Origin: JALZUE01 sp051251725
Lineage (GTDB): Bacteria; Pseudomonadota; Gammaproteobacteria; Enterobacterales; Alteromonadaceae
Assembly (NCBI GenBank): GCA_051251725.1
Contig: JBPOFN010000008.1
Coordinates: forward strand, 62,001-126,000
Direction of reading: 5' to 3'
Length of the DNA stretch: 64,000 bases
The notes beneath the pieces are model-generated. The model saw only the letters and a list, made by a program, of their open reading frames with translations, was not told the DNA's origin and searched no databases. The position numbers and the translations under genes were made by a program. Of this stretch, positions 9,094-16,838 are shown one piece after another (position 1 is the stretch's first letter; every line of letters begins with the position of its first letter).

Positions 9094-9630
9094 TTAAGCT
9101 TTATTCCACGGCATTCTAGCCAAAATTAACGCCATACCACAGCTATTCGTTATTCCTGCGAACATTAATCCCACGCCAACAAAAGCCGATAAACCATACC
9201 AATATGGATGTAATACACTGCCTAATACCACGCCGAGTAACGTCATCGCGCCGGCAGTAATACGTACCTGACGTTCTAATGAAATCACTTTTCCCGCCCC
9301 TTTTACCGTTTTTACCCCGAGAATTTTCAGCGCATTTAATCCGCCTTCAATAACCACTAATCGCTGTTCAACTTTATCCGTTAATATTTCTACCGCCTTA
9401 TTGGCGCGAATGCCACTTTGACACAAGAGGTAAATATTTTTATGTTGATGCTTTGCTAAGGTTAATGCCTGTTCAAAGCTCAACGGATTCAAATCTTGTA
9501 CTGGTAAATGAATACTGTCAGATAACGCCTCATAGGAAACTTCTGCTACCGTACGTAAATCTATTACAGTAACGCTTTGATTATCACAAGTATGTAAAAA
9601 CTGCTCTGGTGAAATGGTGGTTACTTGCAT
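9094..9630 (-). CDS. Rhodanese domain protein with DUF2892 membrane tail (YgaP-like)
   Basis: The N-terminal 100 residues form a rhodanese domain with the catalytic Cys70 in LLCQSGIRA. The C-terminal part has two membrane spans and ISLERQVRITAGAMTLLGVVLG, typical of the inner-membrane DUF2892 tail found in YgaP. YgaP-like proteins handle sulfane sulfur at the membrane. The gene starts 9 bp after the ArsR-type regulator ends, so they form one operon under the operators at 9954-10030. A role in sulfide or persulfide handling follows from family and context. Confidence 0.88.
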   Translation of the reverse strand: MQVTTISPEQFLHTCDNQSVTVIDLRTVAEVSYEALSDSIHLPVQDLNPLSFEQALTLAKHQHKNIYLLCQSGIRANKAVEILTDKVEQRLVVIEGGLNALKILGVKTVKGAGKVISLERQVRITAGAMTLLGVVLGSVLHPYWYGLSAFVGVGLMFAGITNSCGMALILARMPWNKA

Positions 9631-9639
9631 CAGATACTC

Positions 9640-9933
9640 CTATGGACAATAAATACTTTTAAGTGTGGCAATCACTTTTAATACCGCATCGTTGGCAAGC
9701 CGATAATAAATAGTTTGTGATTCCCGGCGTGTTATTACCAAGTTAGCGTCACGCATTCTTGCTAAATGTTGTGATAAAGCTGATTGGCTTAAAGGAACTA
9801 ATTTATTTAGCTCACTCACCGACAATTCTTGTTCGCCTAAGCAACAACAAATCATCAAACGTTTATCATTCGCTAATTCTTTTAATAAAGTGGTTGCCGC
9901 TTGCGCGTGTTCAGCTAATTGTTCAAGTTCCAT
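9640..9933 (-). CDS. ArsR-family repressor (BigR/YgaV/SqrR-like sulfur sensor)
   Basis: A 97-residue winged-helix protein with the ArsR recognition segment VPLSQSALSQHLARMRDANLV and wing ITRRESQTIYYRL. It has Cys at 29-31 (ICCCLGEQELS) and at 96 (YCP). In the BigR/SqrR group a Cys at each of these regions forms the redox switch that senses persulfide. It is the first gene of the operon with the YgaP-like rhodanese and lies just downstream of a triple operator, so autoregulation is likely. Confidence 0.85.
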   Translation of the reverse strand: MELEQLAEHAQAATTLLKELANDKRLMICCCLGEQELSVSELNKLVPLSQSALSQHLARMRDANLVITRRESQTIYYRLANDAVLKVIATLKSIYCP

Positions 9934-9953
9934 TATTTACCTCGATAATCACT

Positions 9954-10030
9954 ACATTAGAATACGCTAATACAAGTACATTAGCAAGGGCTAATATACT
10001 TACATTAGATCAATCTAATGTAAGTATATT
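9954..10030. promoter_or_regulatory. Triple ArsR-type operator array, 24-bp period
   Basis: Three copies of ACATTAG-N6-CTAAT lie at 9954, 9978 and 10002, spaced exactly 24 bp apart, immediately upstream of the ArsR-type gene. The copy farthest from the gene sits in a 38-bp inverted repeat (9993-10030) with 18-bp perfect arms around a 2-bp centre. The layout is what a dimeric winged-helix repressor would bind, with adjacent sites slightly over two helical turns apart. That the neighbouring repressor is the ligand is an inference. Confidence 0.75.
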
Positions 10031-10078
10031 ACAATTCAAAATCATATTTCTGAAGTGATGCTAATTATTGAACAAGGA

Positions 10079-10690
10079 TTAGAAATCGATACCTAACGCG
10101 GCACCAACCGAGTTAACATGCCTTGAATATGAGGAAAAATCATCAATATAGTTGTATTGATAAAAAACCTTAGCGTAAATATTTTCAATAAGGTCAACTC
10201 TTAATCCCAAGCTGGCATTAAAATAAAGCGGATCCTCATCTTTAGGGCAAAATTCACCATGATAGCCACAATTAGTTTTCGCGGGACTTTTGTCTAAACC
10301 TATTTCTTCCAAAGCGAGATCACCCACTCCTTTCCAAAAGTCATGCTCTTTGATTTCAACGCCAAAGCCAAAATAGGGTTTTAATATACCTTTACCGCTG
10401 ACTTCTAACGCCAAGTTATAAGTACCACCTGATAGCTCATCGGCAGCTGCCGGTAAATAATTGACACTAGGTGCGAAGTCTAAGTCATAATCACGATAAC
10501 CAATGCCTGTTTTAATTATCAATGGCGAATGCTGGCTAGTTAACAATACACCCACTTTATACTCTGAAACATAAACGTTATCACTAACGATACGATCAAA
10601 TTCGAGATAAAACGCTTCTTCTTTAGCCATCAGCATTGTCGGTAACATAGCGAAAACACTTAAAACACAATAATAATTTAGCTTCATCAT
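10079..10690 (-). CDS. Outer-membrane beta-barrel-like protein, unknown function
   Basis: A 203-residue secreted protein when started at the ATG at 10690, which yields a clean signal peptide (MMKLNYYCVLSVFAMLPTML, cleaved near AKEEAFY). The frame extends upstream into mutM but that part looks noncoding. The mature region alternates aromatic and polar residues, with TGIGYRDYDL, YNLALEVSGKGILKPYFGFG and AKVFYQYNYIDDF, and it ends in GAALGIDF with a terminal Phe, a usual outer-membrane barrel ending. An 8-strand barrel is plausible. The substrate or partner is unknown. Confidence 0.6.
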   Translation of the reverse strand: MMKLNYYCVLSVFAMLPTMLMAKEEAFYLEFDRIVSDNVYVSEYKVGVLLTSQHSPLIIKTGIGYRDYDLDFAPSVNYLPAAADELSGGTYNLALEVSGKGILKPYFGFGVEIKEHDFWKGVGDLALEEIGLDKSPAKTNCGYHGEFCPKDEDPLYFNASLGLRVDLIENIYAKVFYQYNYIDDFSSYSRHVNSVGAALGIDF

Positions 10691-10706
10691 CCTTAATTTT
10701 TCATCC

Positions 10707-11522
10707 TTATTTTTTTTGACATTTAGTGCAATAAACCGAACTTCGGTTTGATTGCCTAATTTCCAGTAAAGTCGTTTCACAAACTAAACAAGCCTCTCCT
10801 GCTCGGCCATAAACATTTAATGACTGAGCAAAATATCCTGGCTTACCATCACTTTGAGTGAAATCTTTTAAAGTAGTTCCCCCTTGTGTGATCGCCGCAG
10901 CTAAGACGGCTTTAATCGTGTCAGTTAAAATATCATAACGCCGTTTACTGATATCACCTGCCGGCGAATTTGGTCTAATGCCGGCTAAAAATAGCGCTTC
11001 ATTGGCATAAATATTACCAACCCCCACCACGACAGGGTTATTCATAATAAAGGTTTTAATCGGCGTTTTTTTGCCTTGGGCAAGACGATGTAAATAGCCG
11101 TGAGAAAACTCGTCGGTTAATGGTTCAGGTCCTAACTTTGACAGAATGCCTTGTTCATCTTTATGCTCTGGCAGCCATAACACCGCACCAAATCGTCTCG
11201 GGTCATTTAATCGTAATATTACGCCATTATTAAAAGCTAAGTCGAAATGATCATGTTTAACAACAGCAACCCTGTCATCTACTACCCTAATAGTACCTGA
11301 CATGCCTAAATGAATTAATAAGCTGCCAGACGAAAATTTTAAAATCAAATATTTAGAACGACGTTCCACCGCTTCTACCGTAAAGCCAACTAATGTTTCC
11401 ACTGCTTTGGGAATAGGCCAGCGTAATTGCCAAAAACGAACAACAACAGCGCTCACCGTTTTATTGATAATATGTGGCGATATACCTAAGCGGCATACCT
11501 CAACTTCAGGTAATTCAGGCAT
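10707..11522 (-). CDS. mutM: Formamidopyrimidine-DNA glycosylase
   Basis: MutM (Fpg) removes 8-oxoguanine and other oxidised purines and nicks the abasic site. The protein starts with the required PELPEVEV, where the N-terminal Pro is the nucleophile after Met removal. A Lys in QGGTTLKDF and the C-terminal zinc finger (CLVC...CTKC) are present. The length of 271 residues is normal. Its ATG overlaps the stop of the upstream ORF (TAATG), so the two are translationally coupled. Confidence 0.97.
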   Translation of the reverse strand: MPELPEVEVCRLGISPHIINKTVSAVVVRFWQLRWPIPKAVETLVGFTVEAVERRSKYLILKFSSGSLLIHLGMSGTIRVVDDRVAVVKHDHFDLAFNNGVILRLNDPRRFGAVLWLPEHKDEQGILSKLGPEPLTDEFSHGYLHRLAQGKKTPIKTFIMNNPVVVGVGNIYANEALFLAGIRPNSPAGDISKRRYDILTDTIKAVLAAAITQGGTTLKDFTQSDGKPGYFAQSLNVYGRAGEACLVCETTLLEIRQSNRSSVYCTKCQKK

Positions 11523-12007
11523 TATAAAATCACTTCTGGTGGAATTAATTGAGTAAATAGTTGTTTGGCAAGCCGGTAATATTGCTGTTCGCTTTGTTTA
11601 TAAATCACTAATTGATCCGCTTGCGGTAATAATAATAAATATTCATCTTGCTCATAACCCGCTAGCACCATAGAAACCACAATCATATCGTCTTTATTAA
11701 GGTTTTCCGGCTCAGCGATTGGTTCAGCCGTTATTTGCTGCCACGTTTGCATCATAGCGTCTAACGGCTGACCTTGAATCACAGCAGGTAACGCGCGCCA
11801 AGTTTTTCCGATGCGTTCAATATTTGTTTGTTGATTAATGGTTAAAGATAAAATAACCGCGTGCTCTGCTAATAATAACTGTTGCTGGTCTGATTGATTA
11901 AAATTGAAAGATTTTTGCGTCAAATTAATCAGCAGAATAAATCCCATGACAGAGAATATAATAACGTTATTCCAGCCAGTTCGAGAAAGTTTGATCATAG
12001 TTGCCAT
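11522..12007 (-). CDS. Single-span membrane protein coupled to mutM, unknown function
   Basis: A 161-residue protein with one membrane span near the N-terminus (VIIFSVMGFILLINL) and a soluble, probably periplasmic remainder rich in Gln and Glu. I do not recognise a family. The stop codon overlaps the mutM start, so the genes are co-transcribed, though a function in DNA repair need not follow. The start could be the first ATG at 12007 or the third-codon-later ATG at 11998. Confidence 0.65.
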   Translation of the reverse strand: MATMIKLSRTGWNNVIIFSVMGFILLINLTQKSFNFNQSDQQQLLLAEHAVILSLTINQQTNIERIGKTWRALPAVIQGQPLDAMMQTWQQITAEPIAEPENLNKDDMIVVSMVLAGYEQDEYLLLLPQADQLVIYKQSEQQYYRLAKQLFTQLIPPEVIL

Positions 12008-12104
12008 CCATCAGCTGCTGTTTAGTAAAGTAATCATCCTGAACTGATCACGAGTATCCTGCGAGAACTTTCAGGTTTTCTTTATGATACTGTTTTTTAG
12101 GCAA

Positions 12105-12132
12105 TAAAAAACCCAGCAATTGCTGGGTTTTT
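12105..12132. terminator. Intrinsic terminator between rpmG and the mutM operon
   Basis: An A-rich tract, the stem AACCCAGCA/TGCTGGGTT and a T tract lie just after the rpmG stop on the minus strand. It has T runs on both strands, so it can work in either direction, but its main task must be ending rpmB-rpmG. Confidence 0.85.
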
Positions 12133-12151
12133 AAAAGTCCGATATAAATAA

Positions 12152-12307
12152 CTATTTAATTTTAGCTTCTTTATAAATCACGTGTTGACGGATTCTTGGA
12201 TCAAACTTTTTGATTTCCATTTTTTCAGGCATGGTTTTTTTATTCTTATCAGTAGTATAAAAATGACCAGTGCCAGCACTAGAAACTAAACGAATTTTAT
12301 CACGCAT
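12152..12307 (-). CDS. rpmG: 50S ribosomal protein L33
   Basis: A 51-residue protein, MRDKIRLVSSAGTGHFYTTD continuing to KKFDPRIRQHVIYKEAKIK, matches L33 of the large ribosomal subunit. It lacks the zinc-binding Cys pairs found in the C+ form, so it is the zinc-independent C- form. It follows rpmB by 9 bp, the usual order, and is followed by a strong terminator. Confidence 0.96.
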   Translation of the reverse strand: MRDKIRLVSSAGTGHFYTTDKNKKTMPEKMEIKKFDPRIRQHVIYKEAKIK

Positions 12308-12316
12308 GATGATTCC

Positions 12317-12553
12317 TTAGATTTTTTCGCCACGAGCACGAATGTCAGTTAATACTGCATCGATGCCTTTTTTATCGATAATACGCATGCCTTTCGGCGT
12401 TAAACGTAATTTAACGAAACGGTTTTCGCTCTCAACCCAAAAACGGTGAGATTGAAGGTTAGGTAAGAAACGACGACGAGTCGCATTTCTTGCGTGAGAA
12501 CGGTTGTTCCCTACGACTGGCTTTTTGCCTGTTACTTGGCAAACTCTAGACAT
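12317..12553 (-). CDS. rpmB: 50S ribosomal protein L28
   Basis: A 78-residue protein starting MSRVCQVTGKKPVVGNNRSH and carrying RRRFLPNLQSHRFWVESE, typical of L28. The frame has an earlier ATG three codons upstream, but the family begins at MSRVC. It forms an operon with rpmG and sits behind a TATAAT promoter element. Confidence 0.97.
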   Translation of the reverse strand: MSRVCQVTGKKPVVGNNRSHARNATRRRFLPNLQSHRFWVESENRFVKLRLTPKGMRIIDKKGIDAVLTDIRARGEKI

Positions 12554-12632
12554 GTGAGTCACTCCAAAAGTTGATATCAGCTCGAGTAATTACCCTATGG
12601 CCGTCGCCAAAGGATCCCGAAAAAGGTGGCAT

Positions 12633-12638
12633 ATTATA
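12633..12638 (-). promoter_or_regulatory. Candidate -10 element of the rpmB-rpmG promoter
   Basis: On the minus strand a perfect TATAAT lies about 80 bp before the L28 start, followed by a GC-containing stretch suited to a growth-rate-controlled discriminator. The -35 is not clear by eye. Position and sequence fit the ribosomal protein operon. Confidence 0.5.
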
Positions 12639-12802
12639 GAGAAACTGAAAAACTAAAGCCAGCTTTAATATGATTAATCTGTCATTAAGTGATTAAAAAC
12701 ATATAGATCAATAAGATAAATCATTATTCAGGCTGTTTTTTGGCAATAAAATGATGAATTAAGCCGCGCATTATGAAGTTTATTCAAACTTATTAGGTTT
12801 AT

Positions 12803-13174
12803 TTAGTCGACTTGCGATCCTAACAAAGCTTGTAATTGGGCTTCCTGGTCTTGTTCTGCTAAATGTGAAATCAAAATACGTAAGATATGTGATTTCGCTA
12901 ATTTACTGGTTTTAGCCAATTGATTCAGCTGCTCAAACGTTTTGTCATTAAAGGTAAACGTCGCATGACGAAAACGTTTGGCTTTAGCCTTGCTCTTAGG
13001 TGCTTTAACTAAAGCAATTGCATCTTTAACTGCCTGAGTATTATTAGTGATTGAACTAACAATCTCAGGTTTACCTTTAGCGTAATTGTCAGCATCAGCA
13101 ATGAACTCATCAACAGTAAATTTTTTTTTCTTACCGTTATCTTTGTTCGATTTTTTTAGATCACTTAAACTCAT
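12803..13174 (-). CDS. Small ParA-partner-like protein, possible ribbon-helix-helix end
   Basis: A 123-residue protein overlapping the end of the ParA gene by 14 bp, so translation is probably coupled. The N-terminal half is Lys-rich. The C-terminal half (RFRHATFTFNDKTFEQLNQL, then SKLAKSHILRILISHLAEQ) has the strand-helix-helix pattern of ribbon-helix-helix DNA-binding proteins. It may be the centromere- or cargo-binding partner of the adjacent ParA. No family name can be given with certainty. Confidence 0.6.
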   Translation of the reverse strand: MSLSDLKKSNKDNGKKKKFTVDEFIADADNYAKGKPEIVSSITNNTQAVKDAIALVKAPKSKAKAKRFRHATFTFNDKTFEQLNQLAKTSKLAKSHILRILISHLAEQDQEAQLQALLGSQVD

Positions 13175-13829
13175 GCGAGTTATCCGATTTAATAGCTAAT
13201 ATCTCTTCTGCAATAGCAATTATCTCTAGCGTCGCTTTTCCGCCAGGCTCATTTTCAAGCACTGACGATCCCTGCTCTTCACTATCATCATAAATATTAC
13301 GGCTAAAAGTGACATTATTTAAGACATTAATCCCGTAAGAGCGACAAACATCTTTCGCTTCCAAAATACGACCTGCTTGATTAGGTAACGATGGACATTG
13401 GGTAATAACAAACGACGCCATCAGTTTTGGATTAACCATTTTACATGTACTTAGCATATCTTCCATATGCTCCACGGTTTTCAAATCTCGACGCTTAGGA
13501 CGCAATGGTATAATGGCATGTTCAGCCACTGACATAGCAGCACGAAGCGCCAAATTATCTTGACCACCACAATCAACAATCACGTAATCATAATGCTGTT
13601 TAAGGCTCAGTAAATCATTTCTTATCTTGCCGTACAGCTGGATACAGTTAATTGCCGGTAATGACGGGTCGCCATTACGCGCTTGTATCCAATCAGACGT
13701 TGTTCGTTGAGGGTCACAATCCACCATTAAAACAATGGCCTTTTTGTCTCGAGCAAAGTACACAGCTAAGTTCTGAGCTAAACAACTCTTGCCACTGCCA
13801 CCTTTCTCTCCGCCCACTAAAATCATCAT
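13161..13829 (-). CDS. ParA-family ATPase (orphan)
   Basis: A 222-residue deviant Walker ATPase. GGEKGGSGKSCLAQNLAV carries the ParA signature Lys before GKS, VLMVDCDPQRTTSDW is the Walker A' segment and YVIVDCGGQDNLALRAAM is the Walker B region. ParA proteins form ATP-dependent dimers on DNA or membranes and position plasmids, chromosomes or protein clusters. It is not next to gidAB or a parB gene, so it is not the main chromosome ParA. It pairs with the overlapping small gene. A chromosomal locus with rpmB, mutM and radC argues against a plasmid origin. Confidence 0.88.
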   Translation of the reverse strand: MMILVGGEKGGSGKSCLAQNLAVYFARDKKAIVLMVDCDPQRTTSDWIQARNGDPSLPAINCIQLYGKIRNDLLSLKQHYDYVIVDCGGQDNLALRAAMSVAEHAIIPLRPKRRDLKTVEHMEDMLSTCKMVNPKLMASFVITQCPSLPNQAGRILEAKDVCRSYGINVLNNVTFSRNIYDDSEEQGSSVLENEPGGKATLEIIAIAEEILAIKSDNSHEFK

Positions 13830-13899
13830 AATGTTAAGTCCTTTACCACTTTTTTAACACCTACTCTGCTTGAGTATAGTGTAAATTAAATTATCGACA

Positions 13900-14208
13900 T
13901 TAATCGACAAGTTGTAGGGCGATTTGATAACCACCACTTTCTAATTTTACACAACGCAAAACTCTGCCGTGTAGCTGCTGACTTGTAGGATCTGCGGCTT
14001 GAAAAATCACTGTTGCATTGGTGTTTTGCGGGATTTCTTCATCGCAATCAGCTCGTACGCCACCACGTGAAAAGTCTAAACAGGTAATTTTTTTTCGTTG
14101 TTCTTTACCGGCATCATCTTGCCAAATAATATCGATCAATTCTTCTTCCATATCGATCCGGAAAAACTGACGACGCTCACTGTTGTCTTGCATACTACTA
14201 TCAGACAT
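13900..14208 (-). CDS. PilZ domain protein (cyclic-di-GMP receptor)
   Basis: A single-domain PilZ protein of 102 residues from the ATG at 14208; an upstream ATG at 14241 would add an unlikely leader. Both cyclic-di-GMP binding motifs are present: RRQFFRI (RxxxR) and DFSRGG (D/NxSxxG). It probably changes a partner in motility, adhesion or surface polymer control when cyclic-di-GMP binds. The ParA gene follows 70 bp downstream on the same strand, and a MITE-like repeat lies in the upstream region. Confidence 0.9.
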   Translation of the reverse strand: MSDSSMQDNSERRQFFRIDMEEELIDIIWQDDAGKEQRKKITCLDFSRGGVRADCDEEIPQNTNATVIFQAADPTSQQLHGRVLRCVKLESGGYQIALQLVD

Positions 14209-14306
14209 AAAGTTATCCTTATACCTTATCAAACTAGTCAAATTATCTATAAATTACCGCTACATCTACAAGGATGCAAGCTTTGAGAACATTTCTCGCA
14301 CTTATA

Positions 14307-14571
14307 ATACCAACCCATCTAAAGAAGTGACCACTTAGAACGACATGGAGGATATGAGAAAAAGCAAACTATGTTTAGATATAGTCATGCTATATTAAAC
14401 AAATTTTGTGCCTTTATCATGCTGCCTATGCGTTCTCAACGGGCGAGTTTTTAAGGTTTATAAGCAGCGCTATTGACTTTCACAAGAGAATAATTATTTC
14501 TTATAATCAACACCTTGACTTTAAGTCTTAAAATTCTCGCTAAGCGATCACTTTCTTAGGCGCAATGATAT
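14307..14571. mobile_element. MITE-like dispersed repeat, copy A (long form)
   Basis: This 265-bp noncoding stretch matches 35601-35776 in the opposite orientation, with near-identity over its left 120 bp and right 55 bp. The ends read ATACCAACCCATCTAAAGAA on the left and, in reverse complement, ATATCATTGCGCCTAAGAAA, forming imperfect terminal inverted repeats of about 35 bp. Copy A holds roughly 90 bp more in the middle. There is no ORF, so any movement would need a transposase elsewhere. It ends 5 bp from the radC stop and accounts for most of the gap between radC and the PilZ gene. Confidence 0.75.
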
Positions 14572-14575
14572 AAGC

Positions 14576-15253
14576 TCAACTTAATTGCTCACCATGTTCT
14601 GAAAATGAGTAACACAAATGCCCTGCAACGATAAAATGATCTAAGACATTAATATCAATAAGTGCAAGTGCTTGGCTAATTTTTACAGTAATTTGCTTAT
14701 CAGCTAAACTTGGTTCAGCTATCCCTGACGGATGGTTATGACACAAAATCAATGCTGATGCTTGGTGTTTTATCGCTTGCTCAACAATTACCCGAGGATA
14801 AACCGCAGCAGCATTAATAGTGCCGCTAAAAAGTTTTTCAAAGGTAATGACTTGGTGCTGATTATCTAAAAACAATACCGCGAACACTTCGTTCTTTTCT
14901 TGCCTTAGTGCGGCAATTAAAAAATTTCTTGTCGCCTGCGAGCTTGTCAAAGTATCGGCAGTTTTTAATCTTTCTGCCAAATAACGTTTCGACATTTCTA
15001 AACATGCTTGCAGTTGCACATATTTAGCTTCACCCAGACCATGCGCTTGGCAAAACTCTTTTAAACTGGCTTGAAAAATTGCTGAGATACTACCAAAAGT
15101 AGTTAATAATTGCCGAGACAAATCGACAACATTACAGCCTTTAACACCCGTGCGCAGAAAAATAGCCAACAGTTCAGCATCACTTAAACTTGCTGCCCCT
15201 TGATGTAATAACTTTTCTCGAGGACGTTCCTCGACCGGCCAATCTTTTAACAT
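14576..15253 (-). CDS. radC: RadC-family JAMM protein
   Basis: A 225-residue protein with an N-terminal helix-hairpin-helix-like region (LLHQGAASLSDAELLAIFLRTG) and a C-terminal JAMM metallohydrolase domain with ALILCHNHPSGIAEPSLADK. RadC was named for DNA repair but its biochemical activity is unsettled. The start at 15253 has a strong AAGGAGG site just upstream; an ATG 15 bp earlier is less likely. It is divergent from coaBC, the usual arrangement in gammaproteobacteria. Confidence 0.95.
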   Translation of the reverse strand: MLKDWPVEERPREKLLHQGAASLSDAELLAIFLRTGVKGCNVVDLSRQLLTTFGSISAIFQASLKEFCQAHGLGEAKYVQLQACLEMSKRYLAERLKTADTLTSSQATRNFLIAALRQEKNEVFAVLFLDNQHQVITFEKLFSGTINAAAVYPRVIVEQAIKHQASALILCHNHPSGIAEPSLADKQITVKISQALALIDINVLDHFIVAGHLCYSFSEHGEQLS

Positions 15254-15354
15254 AATGCCTCCTTGCATTAATTATTGTGACGCCTTACCTCAACCTAGAT
15301 AAAATGCTAATCTAACCGTAATTAATTTAACAAACGTTTTAAGATTAGCAGCTT

Positions 15355-16566
15355 ATGCAAAAACTTCAGGGAAAAAAAATTCTTCTTGGCTTAACCGGTG
15401 GTATTGCCGCCTACAAAGCACCTGAACTGGTACGCCGACTTAAAGACCAAGGCGCTGATGTCCGGGTTGTGATCACAGCAAGTGCAAAAGAATTTGTCAG
15501 CACATTGAGTTTACAGGCAGTATCAACGCATCCTGTTCACGACAGCTTGCTTGATCCGGCGGCAGAGCTCGCCATGGGACATATTGAATTAGCTAAATGG
15601 GCGGATTTATTGCTCATTGCGCCTGCCACTGCCAATACCATAGCTAAAATCACGCACGGCTTGGCTGATGATTTACTAACTACCGTTTACCTAGCAACTG
15701 ATGCCCCGATTGCCATTGCGCCAGCGATGAATCAACAAATGTGGCATAACCAAGCAACACAAGAAAATTTAGCGACCTTAACACGTAGAAATATTGCGAT
15801 TTGGGGACCAGCAAGTGGCGAACAAGCTTGTGGCGATGTCGGTTTAGGACGAATGATTGATGTGCCAGAAATAATTGAATATACCAAGGCATTTTTTAGC
15901 ACCAAGCCGACCAATGAATTAGCCGGCCAACATTGGCTGATCACCGCAGGCCCAACACGCGAAGCCATAGATCCCGTTCGCTATATCTCAAATCATAGCT
16001 CAGGGAAAATGGGTTATGCCATTGCCCAAGCAGCACAAAAATTAGGCGCCAACGTTACCATTATTTCAGGACCAGTAACCATTACTCCGCCCCAAGATTG
16101 CAACATCATTAAGGTCAATAGTGCACTTGAAATGCATCAACAGGCACTTGCTTTAGCTGAAAGCGCAGACGTTTTTGTTGCCTGTGCTGCAGTTGCTGAT
16201 TATCGCGTTGTTGATATTGCCGAGCACAAAATTAAAAAAACTAACGATGACAAATTACAAATTAATTTAATTAAAAATCCTGATATTGTTGCTGATGTCG
16301 CTAACTTAAACCATAAACCTTTTACGGTTGGCTTTGCCGCTGAAACGCAAGATGTTGAGCAATATGCTAAAGGTAAATTAGTGCGTAAAAAGCTCGATAT
16401 GATCGCGGCTAACAATGTTGCCAAACAAGGCCAAGGATTCAATAGCGAAGACAATGCCCTTGTGGTTTACACACCATCTGCCACCATAGATCTCGGTTTT
16501 GGTAAAAAAAGTGACTTAGCCATCGCGCTGGTGACAGCAATAAAACAAGCAATGCCGAAGCGCTGA
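15355..16566 (+). CDS. coaBC: Bifunctional phosphopantothenoylcysteine decarboxylase/synthase
   Basis: CoaBC (Dfp) condenses phosphopantothenate with cysteine using CTP and then decarboxylates the product, giving phosphopantetheine for CoA. The FMN-dependent CoaC half (residues 1-190) has KILLGLTGGIAAYKAPELVR, PAMNQQMW and the ACGDVGLGRM loop with its catalytic Cys. The CoaB half has TAGPTREAIDPVRYISNHSS and KKKLDMIAANNV. The length of 403 residues is standard. Confidence 0.97.
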   Translation: MQKLQGKKILLGLTGGIAAYKAPELVRRLKDQGADVRVVITASAKEFVSTLSLQAVSTHPVHDSLLDPAAELAMGHIELAKWADLLLIAPATANTIAKITHGLADDLLTTVYLATDAPIAIAPAMNQQMWHNQATQENLATLTRRNIAIWGPASGEQACGDVGLGRMIDVPEIIEYTKAFFSTKPTNELAGQHWLITAGPTREAIDPVRYISNHSSGKMGYAIAQAAQKLGANVTIISGPVTITPPQDCNIIKVNSALEMHQQALALAESADVFVACAAVADYRVVDIAEHKIKKTNDDKLQINLIKNPDIVADVANLNHKPFTVGFAAETQDVEQYAKGKLVRKKLDMIAANNVAKQGQGFNSEDNALVVYTPSATIDLGFGKKSDLAIALVTAIKQAMPKR

Positions 16567-16584
16567 TCGCTTAATAAATGCTTA

Positions 16585-16606
16585 GTGGCTTTATTAAAAA
16601 AGCCAC
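16585..16606 (+). terminator. Candidate terminator after coaBC
   Basis: A perfect 8-bp stem GTGGCTTT/AAAGCCAC lies 19 bp after the coaBC stop, followed by a short T-rich stretch. The rest of the 272-bp gap before the sulfatase is AT-rich with no other recognisable element. Confidence 0.5.
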
Positions 16607-16838
16607 ATTTACTTAACTTTACACAGCTTATTCAAGCGCTAAAGCAACTGAGTACCACAACGTTAAAAGCCACTTAACCAATTGATAATAAAAAGTTAAA
16701 CTATTATTATATAGCGCTAATTAAGACATCAACCCAAACACGAACCCGTTAAATATAAAAAATCAATTTCATAGGTACTATACTAATATTCCAACTTTCT
16801 ATACTCTCGTCACTTAGGGTTAATTTAGGAATATAATT

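Noticed and set aside
9759..10058. Plus-strand frame of 99 codons over the ArsR gene and its operator
   Set aside because: It is antisense to the ArsR gene and its second half is the repetitive operator array, giving a low-complexity product.
10691..10780. Upstream extension of the beta-barrel gene to ATG 10780
   Set aside because: It overlaps the end of mutM, and only the ATG at 10690 gives a proper signal peptide at the N-terminus.
13161..13829. ParA as evidence of an integrated plasmid
   Set aside because: Flanked by ribosomal protein, mutM and PilZ genes with no replication or mobility genes, so a chromosomal gene is more likely.
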